Shown here: one piece after another, positions 25,087-36,252 of the stretch
How positions within the stretch are numbered: the stretch's first letter is position 1
How the letters are laid out: each line of letters opens with the position of its first letter
Assembly (NCBI RefSeq): GCF_000802155.2
Contig: NZ_JQGJ02000019.1
Coordinates: forward strand, 40,045 to 104,044
DNA: 64,000 nucleotides
Source: Pseudomonas frederiksbergensis
Lineage (GTDB): Bacteria > Pseudomonadota > Gammaproteobacteria > Pseudomonadales > Pseudomonadaceae
Direction: 5' to 3'
Notes under the pieces: generated by a model
The model's input: the letters and a program-made list of their open reading frames with translations, nothing else
The model's database searches: none
What the model was told of the DNA's origin: nothing
Position numbers and translations under genes: made by a program

Positions 25087-28020
25087 TCATTCCGCATCCA
25101 AATGCATTGGCGTGATGACGGTGCCGTCTTTTTCGGCCTGGCCGAGGCTGGCGTCGATGAAGTACACGCGGTCATCGGCCAGCTTGCCCTTGTCCACCAG
25201 GAAGTCCTTGATGCTGCTCGCCCGCTCCTGGCCCAGTTCGCGCAACAGCACATCACTGCCGCTCCAGAACTTGATGACGCCTTCACGGAGCTTGTCGGTG
25301 CGAGCCTTTTTATCCAGTTGCGTCCATTCAGCCGGTGGCTGGGTCTTCAGGCGAGTGCGATAGATGCCTTCCAGCAGCGGGGCCTTTTCATCTTCCGGTA
25401 CTTGCAGCAAGGAAGCCTTGGCCGGCACTTTATCGCCACGGCGCTGCAGCATCTTGTAGTAGTTGTACTGGTATTCGCGCTCCAGGCGCTGGGCGGCGAG
25501 CAGCGGTCCGTCGCTGCTTTCGGCGGCGGTGCCTTCGATTTCCAGACGCAGTTCCGGACGTTTGCCCAAGGCTTCGGACAACTTGAGCAGCACGCTTTGG
25601 TTTTCCTGGCTCAGGTCGCTGGACCCCGGGGCGAATGCCACGCTGCCCAAGTCTTCCGAGCCGCCGCCGGCCACCAGCCCGCCGATCAGCTTGAAGGGCG
25701 CCTGGGCCGCGCGGACCACCAGGTTGCGCAGGGTTTGCCAGACAATCGGCATGACACTGAACTGCGGGTCATTGAGGTCGCCGGAAACCGGCAGCTCGAT
25801 GGAAATCCTGCCCTCCGAATCCTTGAGCAGGGCGACGGCCAGTTTCAGCGGCAGGCTCACGGCGTCCGGGCTGTCGACTTTCTCACCCAACTGCAATTGC
25901 TCGACCACGACTTTGTTGTCAGCCTGGAGCTGGCCCTTGGTGATCCGGTAGTGCAGGTCGAGATTGAGACGGCCCTTGCGGATGCGATAGCCGGCGAACT
26001 TGCCGGAGTAGGGCGTCAGGGTCGTCAACTCGACCCGCTTGAAACTGGTGGCGATATCGAGGCTGGCCATCGGGTCGAAGGGGTTGACCGCGCCCTTGAT
26101 GGTCACCGGTGCGTAGCGGTCGACCTTGCCTTTGACGTCCACGGTGGCGGGCTTGGCCTGGCGGCTGTCGATGGTGCCGATCTCACCGTTGAGTTGCTGG
26201 ATGGCCGTGGCGAAGTTCGGCGTCAGGCTGAAGTCGGCGAAGTTGGCCGAGCCGTCGTTGATGGCAATGGCACCGACATGAATGCCCAAGGGCTTTTCCT
26301 TCGACGCCGGTTTGGCCGCGGTGTTCTTGGCAGGGCTGTCGGCGGGTTGCGCGATCAACAGGTCATCGACGTTGGTGGTGCGATCGTCATTGATCATGAA
26401 GCGCGCGTAGGGCTGGAACAGATTGACCTTGTCGATCGACAGGCTGTCGCCATGCTGGTAGTTGAGGCCTTGGAGTTCCAGGCGTTGCCATTTGAGGAAG
26501 TCGCGGGTCTTGAGTGTGTCGAGCGTATGCAACTGATCGACCTGGGCACGACCGGTGACGGCCAGTGCCAACGGCTCGGTGCTCTTGAGGTCCACCACCA
26601 GGTCGCTGCCGAGCATCCCGGAGCGAAGCTCCAGGCGAATGAACGGGTTGATGTAGGCCTGGGCGACTCGCAGGTCGATGTCCTGGGTCTTGACGTTGAG
26701 CTTCGCGGTGACCGGGTTGAGGTTGACTACGCCGTCGGCGAGGATCTTGCCCTGCTTGCCCAGCCCCGTATCCAGCTTGAGGTTGAAGGGCGAGCCATTG
26801 AGAGTGTCGTAGTTCTGCAGGTCGAGGTTCAGCGGGCCGACTTCCAGGGCCAAGGGCGGCTGGGCCTGGCGGTCGGCCAGGTGCACTTGGTAGTTGCGCA
26901 ACTGCACGTCCTTCAGCAGTACTTGCCAAGGCTTGCTGGGTGCTGTCGGCTCAGGTTTGGGCGAGTCGGCGGCTGCCGGGGCCGAGGCCGGTTCTGCCTT
27001 CACTTGCGGTTTGGCTGGCTGGCTGGCGAAGAGCTTTTGCCAGTCCAATTGTCCGTCTGCTTCGCGAGCGGCCCAGGTTTCCAGCTTCTGGCTGCGGATC
27101 TTGCCGACGATGACCTGTTGCTTCGCCAGGTCCAACGAGGTTTCGCTCACGTCCAGGCGCTCCAGCCTTGCCAGCGGGCGGCCGTCAGGCGCCTTCATGG
27201 CGAAGGGCGCGACGCTGACGGCCGCGTTGCTCAGCAACAGTTCCGTGCCCTTGGCGAGGTTGAGCTTGTAGTCGGTGCTGAGGTCCAGCACGCCGTTTTC
27301 CAACACCAGCGGCACCGCGTCGCGTACATAGGGCCAAAAGGCTTTCATCTGGCCGCCTGTGATCTTGAGCGTGCCTTGGGACGATATCGGGGTGAGGCTG
27401 AAATTACCGGTCCAGTCGAGCTGACCGCCGTTGGGGCCTGCGGCCACCAAGGTCATGTCGGCGCTGTCATCGGGTAACGTGCTGAGGTTTTTCAGCTCGA
27501 AGTCGAGGGCGTCGTAGAGGAATTCAATGGGCTCGCTGGGGCGCAAATCCTGAAAGTGCACGTAGCCGCTGGCGAGCTTGATCCGATCCACTCGCAGGGG
27601 AAACGGCTTGGCCTGCGGGTCGGCCGGGGTTGGCTCGCTGGGCGGCAGCTTGAACAGGCCCAGCAGGTTCAACTGGCCGTCCTTGGCGAACACCACTTCG
27701 GTCTTGGGCTTGTCCAGTTCGATGTCCGCCAGGTGCAGGGCGCCGGTCCAGAGGCTGTCGGCTTGCAGGTTGGCGTAAAGGCGTTCGAAGCCGACCTGTT
27801 CCTTGCCCGGCTCGCCGATCATCAGCCCCCACAAGGTCAATTCAAGGCTGAAAGGGTTGAGTTCGATGCGCTGGATCTGGGCCGGCACCGTGGCATGGGC
27901 GGCCAGTTGCTGATTGACGATGCGCAGGGCAATGCCCGGCAAGATCAGGAAACCCAACAGGCTGTAGAGGGCCAGTGCGGTCAACAGGGCGCCGAAAGCG
28001 CGAATCAGTCCTTTGGGCAT
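25087..28020 (-). CDS. DUF748 domain-containing envelope protein (AsmA-like)
   Basis: 977 residues. One N-terminal membrane helix (FGALLTALALYSLLGFLILPGIAL) is followed by a long periplasmic region of repetitive beta-strands typical of DUF748/AsmA-like proteins, and a C-terminal OmpA-like segment (FAPGSSDLSQENQSVLLKLSEAL, residues about 780-850). AsmA-like proteins form bridges that carry phospholipid between membranes (family knowledge); a role here is inference. It is followed by the DUF2845 gene after one base. A long open frame on the other strand (24958-27477) is only its shadow. Confidence 0.87.
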   Translation of the reverse strand: MPKGLIRAFGALLTALALYSLLGFLILPGIALRIVNQQLAAHATVPAQIQRIELNPFSLELTLWGLMIGEPGKEQVGFERLYANLQADSLWTGALHLADIELDKPKTEVVFAKDGQLNLLGLFKLPPSEPTPADPQAKPFPLRVDRIKLASGYVHFQDLRPSEPIEFLYDALDFELKNLSTLPDDSADMTLVAAGPNGGQLDWTGNFSLTPISSQGTLKITGGQMKAFWPYVRDAVPLVLENGVLDLSTDYKLNLAKGTELLLSNAAVSVAPFAMKAPDGRPLARLERLDVSETSLDLAKQQVIVGKIRSQKLETWAAREADGQLDWQKLFASQPAKPQVKAEPASAPAAADSPKPEPTAPSKPWQVLLKDVQLRNYQVHLADRQAQPPLALEVGPLNLDLQNYDTLNGSPFNLKLDTGLGKQGKILADGVVNLNPVTAKLNVKTQDIDLRVAQAYINPFIRLELRSGMLGSDLVVDLKSTEPLALAVTGRAQVDQLHTLDTLKTRDFLKWQRLELQGLNYQHGDSLSIDKVNLFQPYARFMINDDRTTNVDDLLIAQPADSPAKNTAAKPASKEKPLGIHVGAIAINDGSANFADFSLTPNFATAIQQLNGEIGTIDSRQAKPATVDVKGKVDRYAPVTIKGAVNPFDPMASLDIATSFKRVELTTLTPYSGKFAGYRIRKGRLNLDLHYRITKGQLQADNKVVVEQLQLGEKVDSPDAVSLPLKLAVALLKDSEGRISIELPVSGDLNDPQFSVMPIVWQTLRNLVVRAAQAPFKLIGGLVAGGGSEDLGSVAFAPGSSDLSQENQSVLLKLSEALGKRPELRLEIEGTAAESSDGPLLAAQRLEREYQYNYYKMLQRRGDKVPAKASLLQVPEDEKAPLLEGIYRTRLKTQPPAEWTQLDKKARTDKLREGVIKFWSGSDVLLRELGQERASSIKDFLVDKGKLADDRVYFIDASLGQAEKDGTVITPMHLDAE

Positions 28021-28138
28021 GTGTGGCTTCGTCTGGTATGAATCGGAGTGCCTTGGAGTATGGCATGCGTTTACGGTTCCGAAGCCACTGTGTTTTATCA
28101 GATTTGTCCGTTTTTTCCGTGGGATTGCCGAGGCGTGC

Positions 28139-29155
28139 TCAGAATTGAAGGATCAACGTTTTAAGGGGTGGTTGCTGATCCTGCGACGGGAAATCGTCGC
28201 CGGGTGCCAGCACGCTCCACTCGCGGACCGGGCGGCCAGCCTTCTGCGCGCAACGCAATACCTGTTCGCGCCATTCATCCATGGACACTTTCGCCAGGTT
28301 GTTGCAGCAGATCAGCACGCCATCGTCGGCGGTGGCAAGCAGCGCCGGCTTGAGCAGGCTTTGATAGTCGCGCAATAGATCGACGGTGCCGAATGCGCTC
28401 TTCGCCCATGCGGGTGGATCGAGCAATACCAGATCGTACTGACGCTGTTCCAGGCGTACGTAGCTTGGCAGTTTCTGTCCGCGCCGTTGGCTGATGGGCA
28501 AGCCGGCCAACTGGCGAATCGCTGGGAAATAATCCGATTGCACGAACTCCATCGCTGGTAGATCGGGATTGAGCAGGCCATTCTCGCGCCCCACCGCCAG
28601 GTTGCCTTCGGCGAAGTCCAGGTTGCAGACCTCCCGCGCGCCACCGGCCGCGGCGCTAAGGCCTACGCCACAGGTGTAGGCGAACAGGTTCAGCACGCTT
28701 TTGTCCCGGCTGTGCGCCTTGACCCAGCCGCGGGCGTTGCGCAGGTCGAGGAACAGCAACGGATCCTGGCCGGCATGGCGGCCGCGAACGCGGTAGTTCA
28801 AACCCCATTCATGCCCGACGAGGTCTTGCAGGGCGGCTTCGTCGGCCTGATAGACGCTGTCCTGGCGGTCGATACGCGAATTGCCCCGGGCGCGATCGTT
28901 GTAGACCAGCAGGGTGTCCAGGCCCAGGTATTCATTGACGATGCCGTGCAGTTGCAGCAAGGGGTCGAGTTCCAGCGACTGATGGAAACTCTGCACCAGC
29001 AGTTGCGGACCGTAGCGGTCGACGGTCAGGCCGGGCGCGCCTTCCTGGCTGCCGTGGAACAGGCGATAGCAGTCGGTGCCTTGCTGGTGCAGTTGGCCGA
29101 GCAGGGCCTGGCGCTGGTCGAGGGCGGCGCGCAGCGCCAGATTCAAGGAAGACAT
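28139..29155 (-). CDS. Class I SAM-dependent methyltransferase, RlmI-like
   Basis: 338 residues. The C-terminal half has the Rossmann methyltransferase signature NLFAYTCGVGLSAAAGGA and motif IV DPPAWAKSA, as in the RlmI/RlmK rRNA cytosine methyltransferases; FLDLRNARGWV is also typical of that group. The N-terminal PUA domain of RlmI is reduced, but the central EEHRE-like region is present (GLTVDRYGPQLLVQSF). The likely substrate is rRNA; the exact base cannot be told. Confidence 0.82.
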   Translation of the reverse strand: MSSLNLALRAALDQRQALLGQLHQQGTDCYRLFHGSQEGAPGLTVDRYGPQLLVQSFHQSLELDPLLQLHGIVNEYLGLDTLLVYNDRARGNSRIDRQDSVYQADEAALQDLVGHEWGLNYRVRGRHAGQDPLLFLDLRNARGWVKAHSRDKSVLNLFAYTCGVGLSAAAGGAREVCNLDFAEGNLAVGRENGLLNPDLPAMEFVQSDYFPAIRQLAGLPISQRRGQKLPSYVRLEQRQYDLVLLDPPAWAKSAFGTVDLLRDYQSLLKPALLATADDGVLICCNNLAKVSMDEWREQVLRCAQKAGRPVREWSVLAPGDDFPSQDQQPPLKTLILQF

Positions 29156-29248
29156 GCCGGGCGCGCCTTAGAGAAATGAGGCGCGGGAGTTTAGCAGCTA
29201 TGAAGGATCGGGTTTGAGGTTGCACAAGGTTACGAGTCAGACACCGTC

Positions 29249-29280
29249 CTGTGGCGAGGGAGCAAGCTCCCTCGCCACAG
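29249..29280. repeat. REP palindrome, 15-bp perfect arms
   Basis: CTGTGGCGAGGGAGC with its exact complement around two A residues, between acsA and the methyltransferase gene. Same family as the palindrome at 3308. Confidence 0.9.
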
Positions 29281-29294
29281 GTTTTTGCATAGCC

Positions 29295-31232
<1,938 letters not shown>

Positions 31233-31313
31233 GACGGTTCCTTATTCTTGTTTTGCGACAAGATATAAAGATGCGCCCAGTGAATATCGAGTTCAAGTTC
31301 TACATGGAACCAG

Positions 31314-31341
31314 TGTGGGAGCGAGCAGGCTCGCTCCCACA
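31314..31341. repeat. REP palindrome upstream of acsA
   Basis: TGTGGGAGCGAGC and complement GCTCGCTCCCACA around AG, between acsA and pgi. The arms are typical of P. fluorescens REP elements. Confidence 0.9.
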
Positions 31342-31374
31342 GGAGCAGCGGTGAGCTGTGGAGCGGCGATACGA

Positions 31375-33039
31375 TCAGCCGCGATGACGCCCGCGGAAGT
31401 AGTTGATCAGGCCTTGGGTCGAGGCGTCTTCGGCCGCGGTTTCTTCGCTGCCCACCAGACGGTTGTAGACACCTTTGCCCAGCTCCTTGCCCAGCTCCAC
31501 GCCCCACTGGTCAAAGGCGTTGATGCCCCAGACCACGCTTTGTACGAAGACCTTGTGCTCATACAGCGCGACCAGCGCACCGAGGCGGCGCGGGCTGATG
31601 CGTTCGACCACCAGGGTGTTGCTCGGACGGTTGCCCGGGATCACCTTGTGAGCGGCCAGTTTCTGGACTTCTGCTTCGCTGGCGCCCTTCTCGCGCAGCT
31701 CGGCCTCGGCTTCGGCGCGGGTCTTGCCAAGCATCAGGGCCTGGCTCTGGGACAGGCAGTTGGCGTACAGCCACTGGTGATGGTCGGCAACCGGGTTGAA
31801 GCTGACGATCGGTACGATGAAGTCGGCCGGGATCAGTTGGGTGCCTTGGTGGAGCAACTGGTGGTAGGCGTGCTGGCCGTTGCAGCCCACGCCGCCCCAG
31901 ATGACCGGGCCGGTATCGGTGGAGACCGGCGTGCCGTCCTGGCGAACGCTCTTGCCATTGGACTCCATGTCCAGCTGTTGCAGGTGCTTGGTGATGTTTC
32001 GCAGGTAGTGGTCGTACGGCAGGATCGCGTGGCTCTGCGCACCCCAGAAGTTGCCGTACCACACGCCCAGCAATGCCAGCAGCACCGGCATGTTCTGTTC
32101 GAACGGCGCGCTCTGGAAATGCTGGTCCATGGAGTAGGCGCCGGACAACAATTCCTTGAAGTTCGACATGCCGATGGCCAGGGCGATCGGCAGGCCGATG
32201 GCCGACCACAGCGAGTAGCGCCCGCCGACCCAGTCCCACATCGGGAAGATGTTCTCTTCACGGATGCCGAATGCCACCGCGGCGGCGTTGTTGCTCGACA
32301 CCGCGATGAAGTGGCGATACAGCTCCGCTTCCGAACCGCCCTGTGCCAGGTACCAGGCGCGTGCAGCCTGGGCGTTTTTCAAGGTCTCGAGGGTGTTGAA
32401 CGATTTCGACGAGACAATAAACAGCGTGGTTTCAGCGCGCAGTTTCATCGTCAGCTCGTGGAACTCGCTGCCGTCGATGTTCGCCAGGTAATGGCAGCGA
32501 ACGCCCTTGTGCGTGTAGGACAACAGCGCTTCGGATACCAACTGTGGCCCGAGGAACGAGCCACCGATGCCGATGTTCACCACGTCAGTGATCGGCTTCT
32601 CGGTGTAGCCGCGCCACAGGCCGTCGTGGATGCGGCCCACCAGGTCGGTGATCTGGTTCAGCACCTTGTGCACGTCCGGCATCACGTTGACGCCGTTGAC
32701 CAACAGCTTGTCGCCGACCGGGCGACGCAGGGCGGTGTGCAGGGCGGGGCGGTTTTCCGAAGCGTTGACGATCTCGCCTTCGAACAGCGCCTTGATCGCG
32801 CCCTGGAGGTCTACTTCGTTCGCCAGGCCCACCAGCAGGTCGCGGGTCTGGGCGTTGATCAGGTTCTTCGAATAGTCGAGAAACAGGCCGCAGCTCGATA
32901 GAGTGAATTGGTTGAAACGCTGCGGATCGGCATTGAACGCTTCGCGCATGCTGAAATCCTGCATGGCTTTGCGGTGGTCATTCAGCGCTTGCCAGGCGGG
33001 CAGAGCGGTCACGTCTTGAGGAGTTCGGTAATACGCCAT
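31375..33039 (-). CDS. pgi: Glucose-6-phosphate isomerase
   Basis: 554 residues from ATG 33039 with AAAAGGAAA upstream; a longer in-frame extension is not Pgi-like. SIS-domain motifs GIGGSFLGPQ and SKSFNTLET, active-site segments GGVGCNGQHAYHQLLHQGT and the C-terminal SVVWGINAFDQWGVELGK are all present. It interconverts glucose-6-phosphate and fructose-6-phosphate, which in pseudomonads mainly runs towards hexose recycling and polysaccharide precursors. Confidence 0.96.
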   Translation of the reverse strand: MAYYRTPQDVTALPAWQALNDHRKAMQDFSMREAFNADPQRFNQFTLSSCGLFLDYSKNLINAQTRDLLVGLANEVDLQGAIKALFEGEIVNASENRPALHTALRRPVGDKLLVNGVNVMPDVHKVLNQITDLVGRIHDGLWRGYTEKPITDVVNIGIGGSFLGPQLVSEALLSYTHKGVRCHYLANIDGSEFHELTMKLRAETTLFIVSSKSFNTLETLKNAQAARAWYLAQGGSEAELYRHFIAVSSNNAAAVAFGIREENIFPMWDWVGGRYSLWSAIGLPIALAIGMSNFKELLSGAYSMDQHFQSAPFEQNMPVLLALLGVWYGNFWGAQSHAILPYDHYLRNITKHLQQLDMESNGKSVRQDGTPVSTDTGPVIWGGVGCNGQHAYHQLLHQGTQLIPADFIVPIVSFNPVADHHQWLYANCLSQSQALMLGKTRAEAEAELREKGASEAEVQKLAAHKVIPGNRPSNTLVVERISPRRLGALVALYEHKVFVQSVVWGINAFDQWGVELGKELGKGVYNRLVGSEETAAEDASTQGLINYFRGRHRG

Positions 33040-33259
33040 CGCTGCGGGTTTCCTTTTTACTTGAACGACCTTTTGTACACTAAAAATTCCGGCGCGGCTC
33101 GAAGCGGGCGTCCGGACAACTGCGTCGACATGATCGCCAGGCACAGGGCGACTACAGTAAACCTCGCGTTGCGATCTGTCTTGACTTTGTCTGACAGTTT
33201 CCCGGTACTTTTTTATACAACTTGAGCTGGAAGGGGCCGACAGACGGAGATAATCAACT

Positions 33260-33285
33260 GTGGGAACGAGCTTGCTCGCCCCCAC
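33260..33285. repeat. Degenerate REP palindrome
   Basis: GTGGGaaCGAGC / GCTCGcccCCAC with the arms partly diverged, between panD and pgi. The rest of the 33040-33313 gap shows no gene; it must hold the pgi promoter, which I could not assign. Confidence 0.7.
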
Positions 33286-33313
33286 GGGGGAGAAGGGGGA
33301 GCGGGTGTTCCGA

Positions 33314-33694
33314 TCAGGCAACCTGGACCGCAATGGCGTTGCTGGTGTGGCTCAGTTCGTTGCCCGGCGCCATATACAGCATGCGCGGCTTGAAGTTGAG
33401 CAGCTCGGCTTCGCTGTAATGAGCGTAGGCGCAGATGATGACGCGATCGCCGACCTTGGCCTTGTGCGCGGCGGCGCCGTTGACGGAAATCATCCGTGAG
33501 CCTTCCTCGCCACGGATAGCGTAGGTGGTGAAACGCTCGCCGTTGTCGACGTTATAGATCTGGATCTGTTCGTATTCGCGGATGCCCGACAGGTCCAGCC
33601 ACTCACCGTCAATGGCGCAGGAGCCTTCGTAATCGAGCACGGCGTGAGTGACTTCGGCGCGGTGCAGCTTGGCCTTGAGCATGATGGCGTGCAT
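33314..33694 (-). CDS. panD: Aspartate 1-decarboxylase
   Basis: 126 residues, standard PanD length. The self-cleavage site Gly24-Ser25 is exact (DYEGSCAIDG), which creates the pyruvoyl cofactor. It makes beta-alanine for pantothenate. Unlike in a compact panBCD operon, it is separated from panC by 169 bases that carry a REP pair. Confidence 0.96.
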   Translation of the reverse strand: MHAIMLKAKLHRAEVTHAVLDYEGSCAIDGEWLDLSGIREYEQIQIYNVDNGERFTTYAIRGEEGSRMISVNGAAAHKAKVGDRVIICAYAHYSEAELLNFKPRMLYMAPGNELSHTSNAIAVQVA

Positions 33695-33773
33695 GGGTGT
33701 TTCCTCTGGTCGGGTCCAAACGGCGGGCAGTTTGCCCGAAGGCAGCCGAAGCGGCAATAACACCGCTTGATCC

Positions 33774-33854
33774 CTGCGGGAGCGAGCTTGCTCGCAATGG
33801 CGGCGCGTCAGTTGGCATGGATGTCGCCTGGCGAATCGCTATCGCGAGCAAGGT
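33774..33854. repeat. REP pair (BIME-like) between panD and panC
   Basis: GCGGGAGCGAGCTTGCTCGC at 33776-33795 is followed about 45 bases later by CGCTATCGCGAGCAAGG in the opposite orientation. Two inverted REP units make a BIME-type element just downstream of panC. Confidence 0.8.
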
Positions 33855-33863
33855 TTTGGGATA

Positions 33864-34724
33864 TCAGGCGGGACCGTCGAGATCCAGGTGCAGGTTGTCG
33901 ATCAACCGTGTCGTGCCCAGGAAAGCGGCGGCCAGGATGACCAGGTCGCGATCCTCGCTCACAGCCGGGCGCAAGGTCTTGGCGTGGCGGATTTCCAGGT
34001 AGTCGGGGCGCAGGCCGGCCGCTTCGAGTTGCTTGAGGTGCTCGCCGATCAAGGCCGGATAATCTCGATGACCTTGCTGGATAGCTTCGGCGATCTGGCT
34101 CAGGACGCGGTAGACCACTGGCGCGACGGCGCGCTGCTCAGGGCTGAGGAAGCCGTTGCGCGACGACAGCGCCAGGCCGTCTTCGGCGCGAACGGTCGGC
34201 TCGCCGATGATCTGGATCGGCATGTTCAGGTCATGGACCAGGGCGCGGATCACCGCCAGTTGCTGGAAGTCTTTCTGGCCGAACACTGCCAGGTCCGGCT
34301 GGACCATGTTGAACAACTTGCTGACCACCGTTGCCACACCCTCGAAATGCCCCGGACGGCTGGCGCCGCAGAGGCCTTCGGACAACTGCGGCACGCTGAC
34401 CCGAGTCTGTCCGGCCATGCCGTCGGGATACATCTCCTCGACACTGGGCGCGAACAGCAGGTGGCACCCGGCCTGGAGCAGTTTTTCCTGGTCGGCGGCG
34501 AGGGTACGGGGATATTTGTCCAGGTCTTCGCCCGCGCCGAATTGCAGCGGGTTGACGAAGATACTCGCCACGACGAAATCGGCTCGCTGCGAGGCTTTGG
34601 TCACCAGGGCCATGTGCCCGCTGTGCAGGTTGCCCATGGTCGGGACGAAGGCGATGCGCTTGCCCTCGCCGCGGGCGCGGGCCACGGCGGCCCGGAGTTC
34701 GCGTACGGTCTTGACGGTGTTCAT
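33864..34724 (-). CDS. panC: Pantothenate synthetase
   Basis: 286 residues from ATG 34724, which overlaps the panB stop in ATGA. The HIGH-type motif FVPTMGNLHSGHMALV, FGQKDFQQLAVIR and the SSRNGFLSPEQR loop are typical. It joins pantoate and beta-alanine using ATP. Longer upstream reading lies inside panB in another phase and is not used. Confidence 0.96.
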   Translation of the reverse strand: MNTVKTVRELRAAVARARGEGKRIAFVPTMGNLHSGHMALVTKASQRADFVVASIFVNPLQFGAGEDLDKYPRTLAADQEKLLQAGCHLLFAPSVEEMYPDGMAGQTRVSVPQLSEGLCGASRPGHFEGVATVVSKLFNMVQPDLAVFGQKDFQQLAVIRALVHDLNMPIQIIGEPTVRAEDGLALSSRNGFLSPEQRAVAPVVYRVLSQIAEAIQQGHRDYPALIGEHLKQLEAAGLRPDYLEIRHAKTLRPAVSEDRDLVILAAAFLGTTRLIDNLHLDLDGPA

Positions 34725-35521
34725 GCGGAGAATCCGTGTTCTGCGCCCGGGAAGGATGCGGCCTTCACTTCGGCGACATAGGCTTGCAGGGCTGCCTGGA
34801 TAGAAGGTTGTCCAGCCATGAAGTTTTTCACGAATTTCGGCACGCGACCGGTGATCGACAGCCCGAGCATGTCGTGGAGCACCAGCACTTGGCCGTCGGT
34901 GGCGTTGCCGGCGCCGATGCCGATCACCGGGATGTTCACCGCCTGGGTAATTTCCTGGGCCAACTCGCTTGGCACGCATTCGAGCAGCAGCATGGCCGCC
35001 CCGGCCTGTTCCAGCGCAATTGCATCGGCACGCATCTGCCGCGCCTGGTTTTCGCTGCGGCCCTGGACTTTGTAGCCCCCGAGGATATTCACCGCCTGGG
35101 GAGTAAGGCCCAGGTGCGCGCACACCGGGATACCACGCTCGGCCAGCAGGCGGATCGAGTCGGCCAGCCACAACGCGCCTTCGATCTTGACCATGTGCGC
35201 GCCGGCCTGCATCAGCATGGCGCTGTTGGTCATGGTTTGTTCGAGGGTGGCGTAGGCCATGAAGGGCAGGTCGGCGAGGATCAGCGCATCGGTGTTACCG
35301 CGTTTGACGGCGGCTACGTGATAGGCCATCTCGGCGGTTGTCACCGGCAAGGTGCTGTCGTGACCTTGCAGCACCATGCCGAGGGAATCGCCCACCAGCA
35401 ACACTTCGACACCGGCCTCGTTGCAGGCATGGGCGAAGGTGGCGTCATAGCAGGTCAGCATGGTGATTTTTTCACCTTTTTGCTTGAGACCTTGCAGCGT
35501 GGTCAGGGTAATAGCTGGCAT
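34721..35521 (-). CDS. panB: Ketopantoate hydroxymethyltransferase
   Basis: 266 residues with the TIM-barrel landmarks LLVGDSLGMVLQGHDSTLPVT (metal-binding Asp), KIEGA and LECVPSELA. It transfers a methylene group from methylene-THF to ketoisovalerate, a branched-chain intermediate. First gene of panBC; the 242-base gap upstream to folK contains no gene I can support. Confidence 0.96.
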   Translation of the reverse strand: MPAITLTTLQGLKQKGEKITMLTCYDATFAHACNEAGVEVLLVGDSLGMVLQGHDSTLPVTTAEMAYHVAAVKRGNTDALILADLPFMAYATLEQTMTNSAMLMQAGAHMVKIEGALWLADSIRLLAERGIPVCAHLGLTPQAVNILGGYKVQGRSENQARQMRADAIALEQAGAAMLLLECVPSELAQEITQAVNIPVIGIGAGNATDGQVLVLHDMLGLSITGRVPKFVKNFMAGQPSIQAALQAYVAEVKAASFPGAEHGFSA

Positions 35522-35763
35522 GAAAAAGTCCTCATTAGGCGCTCGAATACAGGCGCACCTTCTAAGCGTGGTGCTTGTAAGGCCTGGATTGCGCCCATTA
35601 GCGCCGCGTTGGCGGCGACGGGACGCCTATAGTCGTGAGGAGTACCGGGGAAGTCAATTGGATGTGTTACCGCCGGGTGTTACCGTGGTTACTGATGCGT
35701 TTCAGCGTCGAGGGGCGTTCCGGATCTGACTGCCTGGTCCCGGATCCCATAGGTGGATCTGTG

Positions 35764-36249
35764 TCAGTTCGGGGCTAGGCGTTCCAGTCCTGCGAATGGG
35801 CACGCTGCAAGGAGGTCCCGTAGCAGGCGTCCATCAGCCAGGCGCAGGTCGGCGGGCGCCAACTCTGCCAGGGGATAAAGTACGAAGGCCCGGGCTTGCA
35901 TGTGGTAGTGCGGGACCTTGAGGCGGGGTTCGTCGATCAGCCGATCACCAAACAGCAGGATATCCAGGTCCAGCGTCCTCGGACCCCAGCGCTCCAGGCG
36001 CTCGCGACCCTGTCCGGTTTCGATCGCTTGCAGCGCATCGAGCAGGTCCAGCGGTGCCAGGCGGCTGTCCAGCGCCGCCACCGCGTTGGTGTAGCGCGGC
36101 TGGCCGGGCAGTAGGGAATCGCTTTGATAAAACGCCGAAACCCCAACCAGTTGGGTGTCAGGCAATTGCGCCAGTGCCTGGATGGCGCTGCGCAATTGTT
36201 CGGTGGGCTCGGCCAGGTTGCTGCCCATGCCGATGTAGATGCGTTCCAT
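35764..36249 (-). CDS. folK: HPPK, 6-hydroxymethyl-7,8-dihydropterin pyrophosphokinase
   Basis: 161 residues with the signature RWGPRTLDLDILLFG and the N-terminal IGMGSNLAEP. It pyrophosphorylates the pterin precursor of folate. It starts three bases after the pcnB stop, so the two are one transcript, an order conserved in gammaproteobacteria. Confidence 0.96.
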   Translation of the reverse strand: MERIYIGMGSNLAEPTEQLRSAIQALAQLPDTQLVGVSAFYQSDSLLPGQPRYTNAVAALDSRLAPLDLLDALQAIETGQGRERLERWGPRTLDLDILLFGDRLIDEPRLKVPHYHMQARAFVLYPLAELAPADLRLADGRLLRDLLAACPFAGLERLAPN

Positions 36250-36252
36250 CGC

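Noticed and set aside
24958..27477. 839-codon open frame on the plus strand across the DUF748 gene
   Set aside because: Mirror of the minus-strand gene in GC-rich DNA; low-complexity composition (many Val-Asp-Gly-Gln), no domain, and the minus-strand product has a signal anchor and family match.
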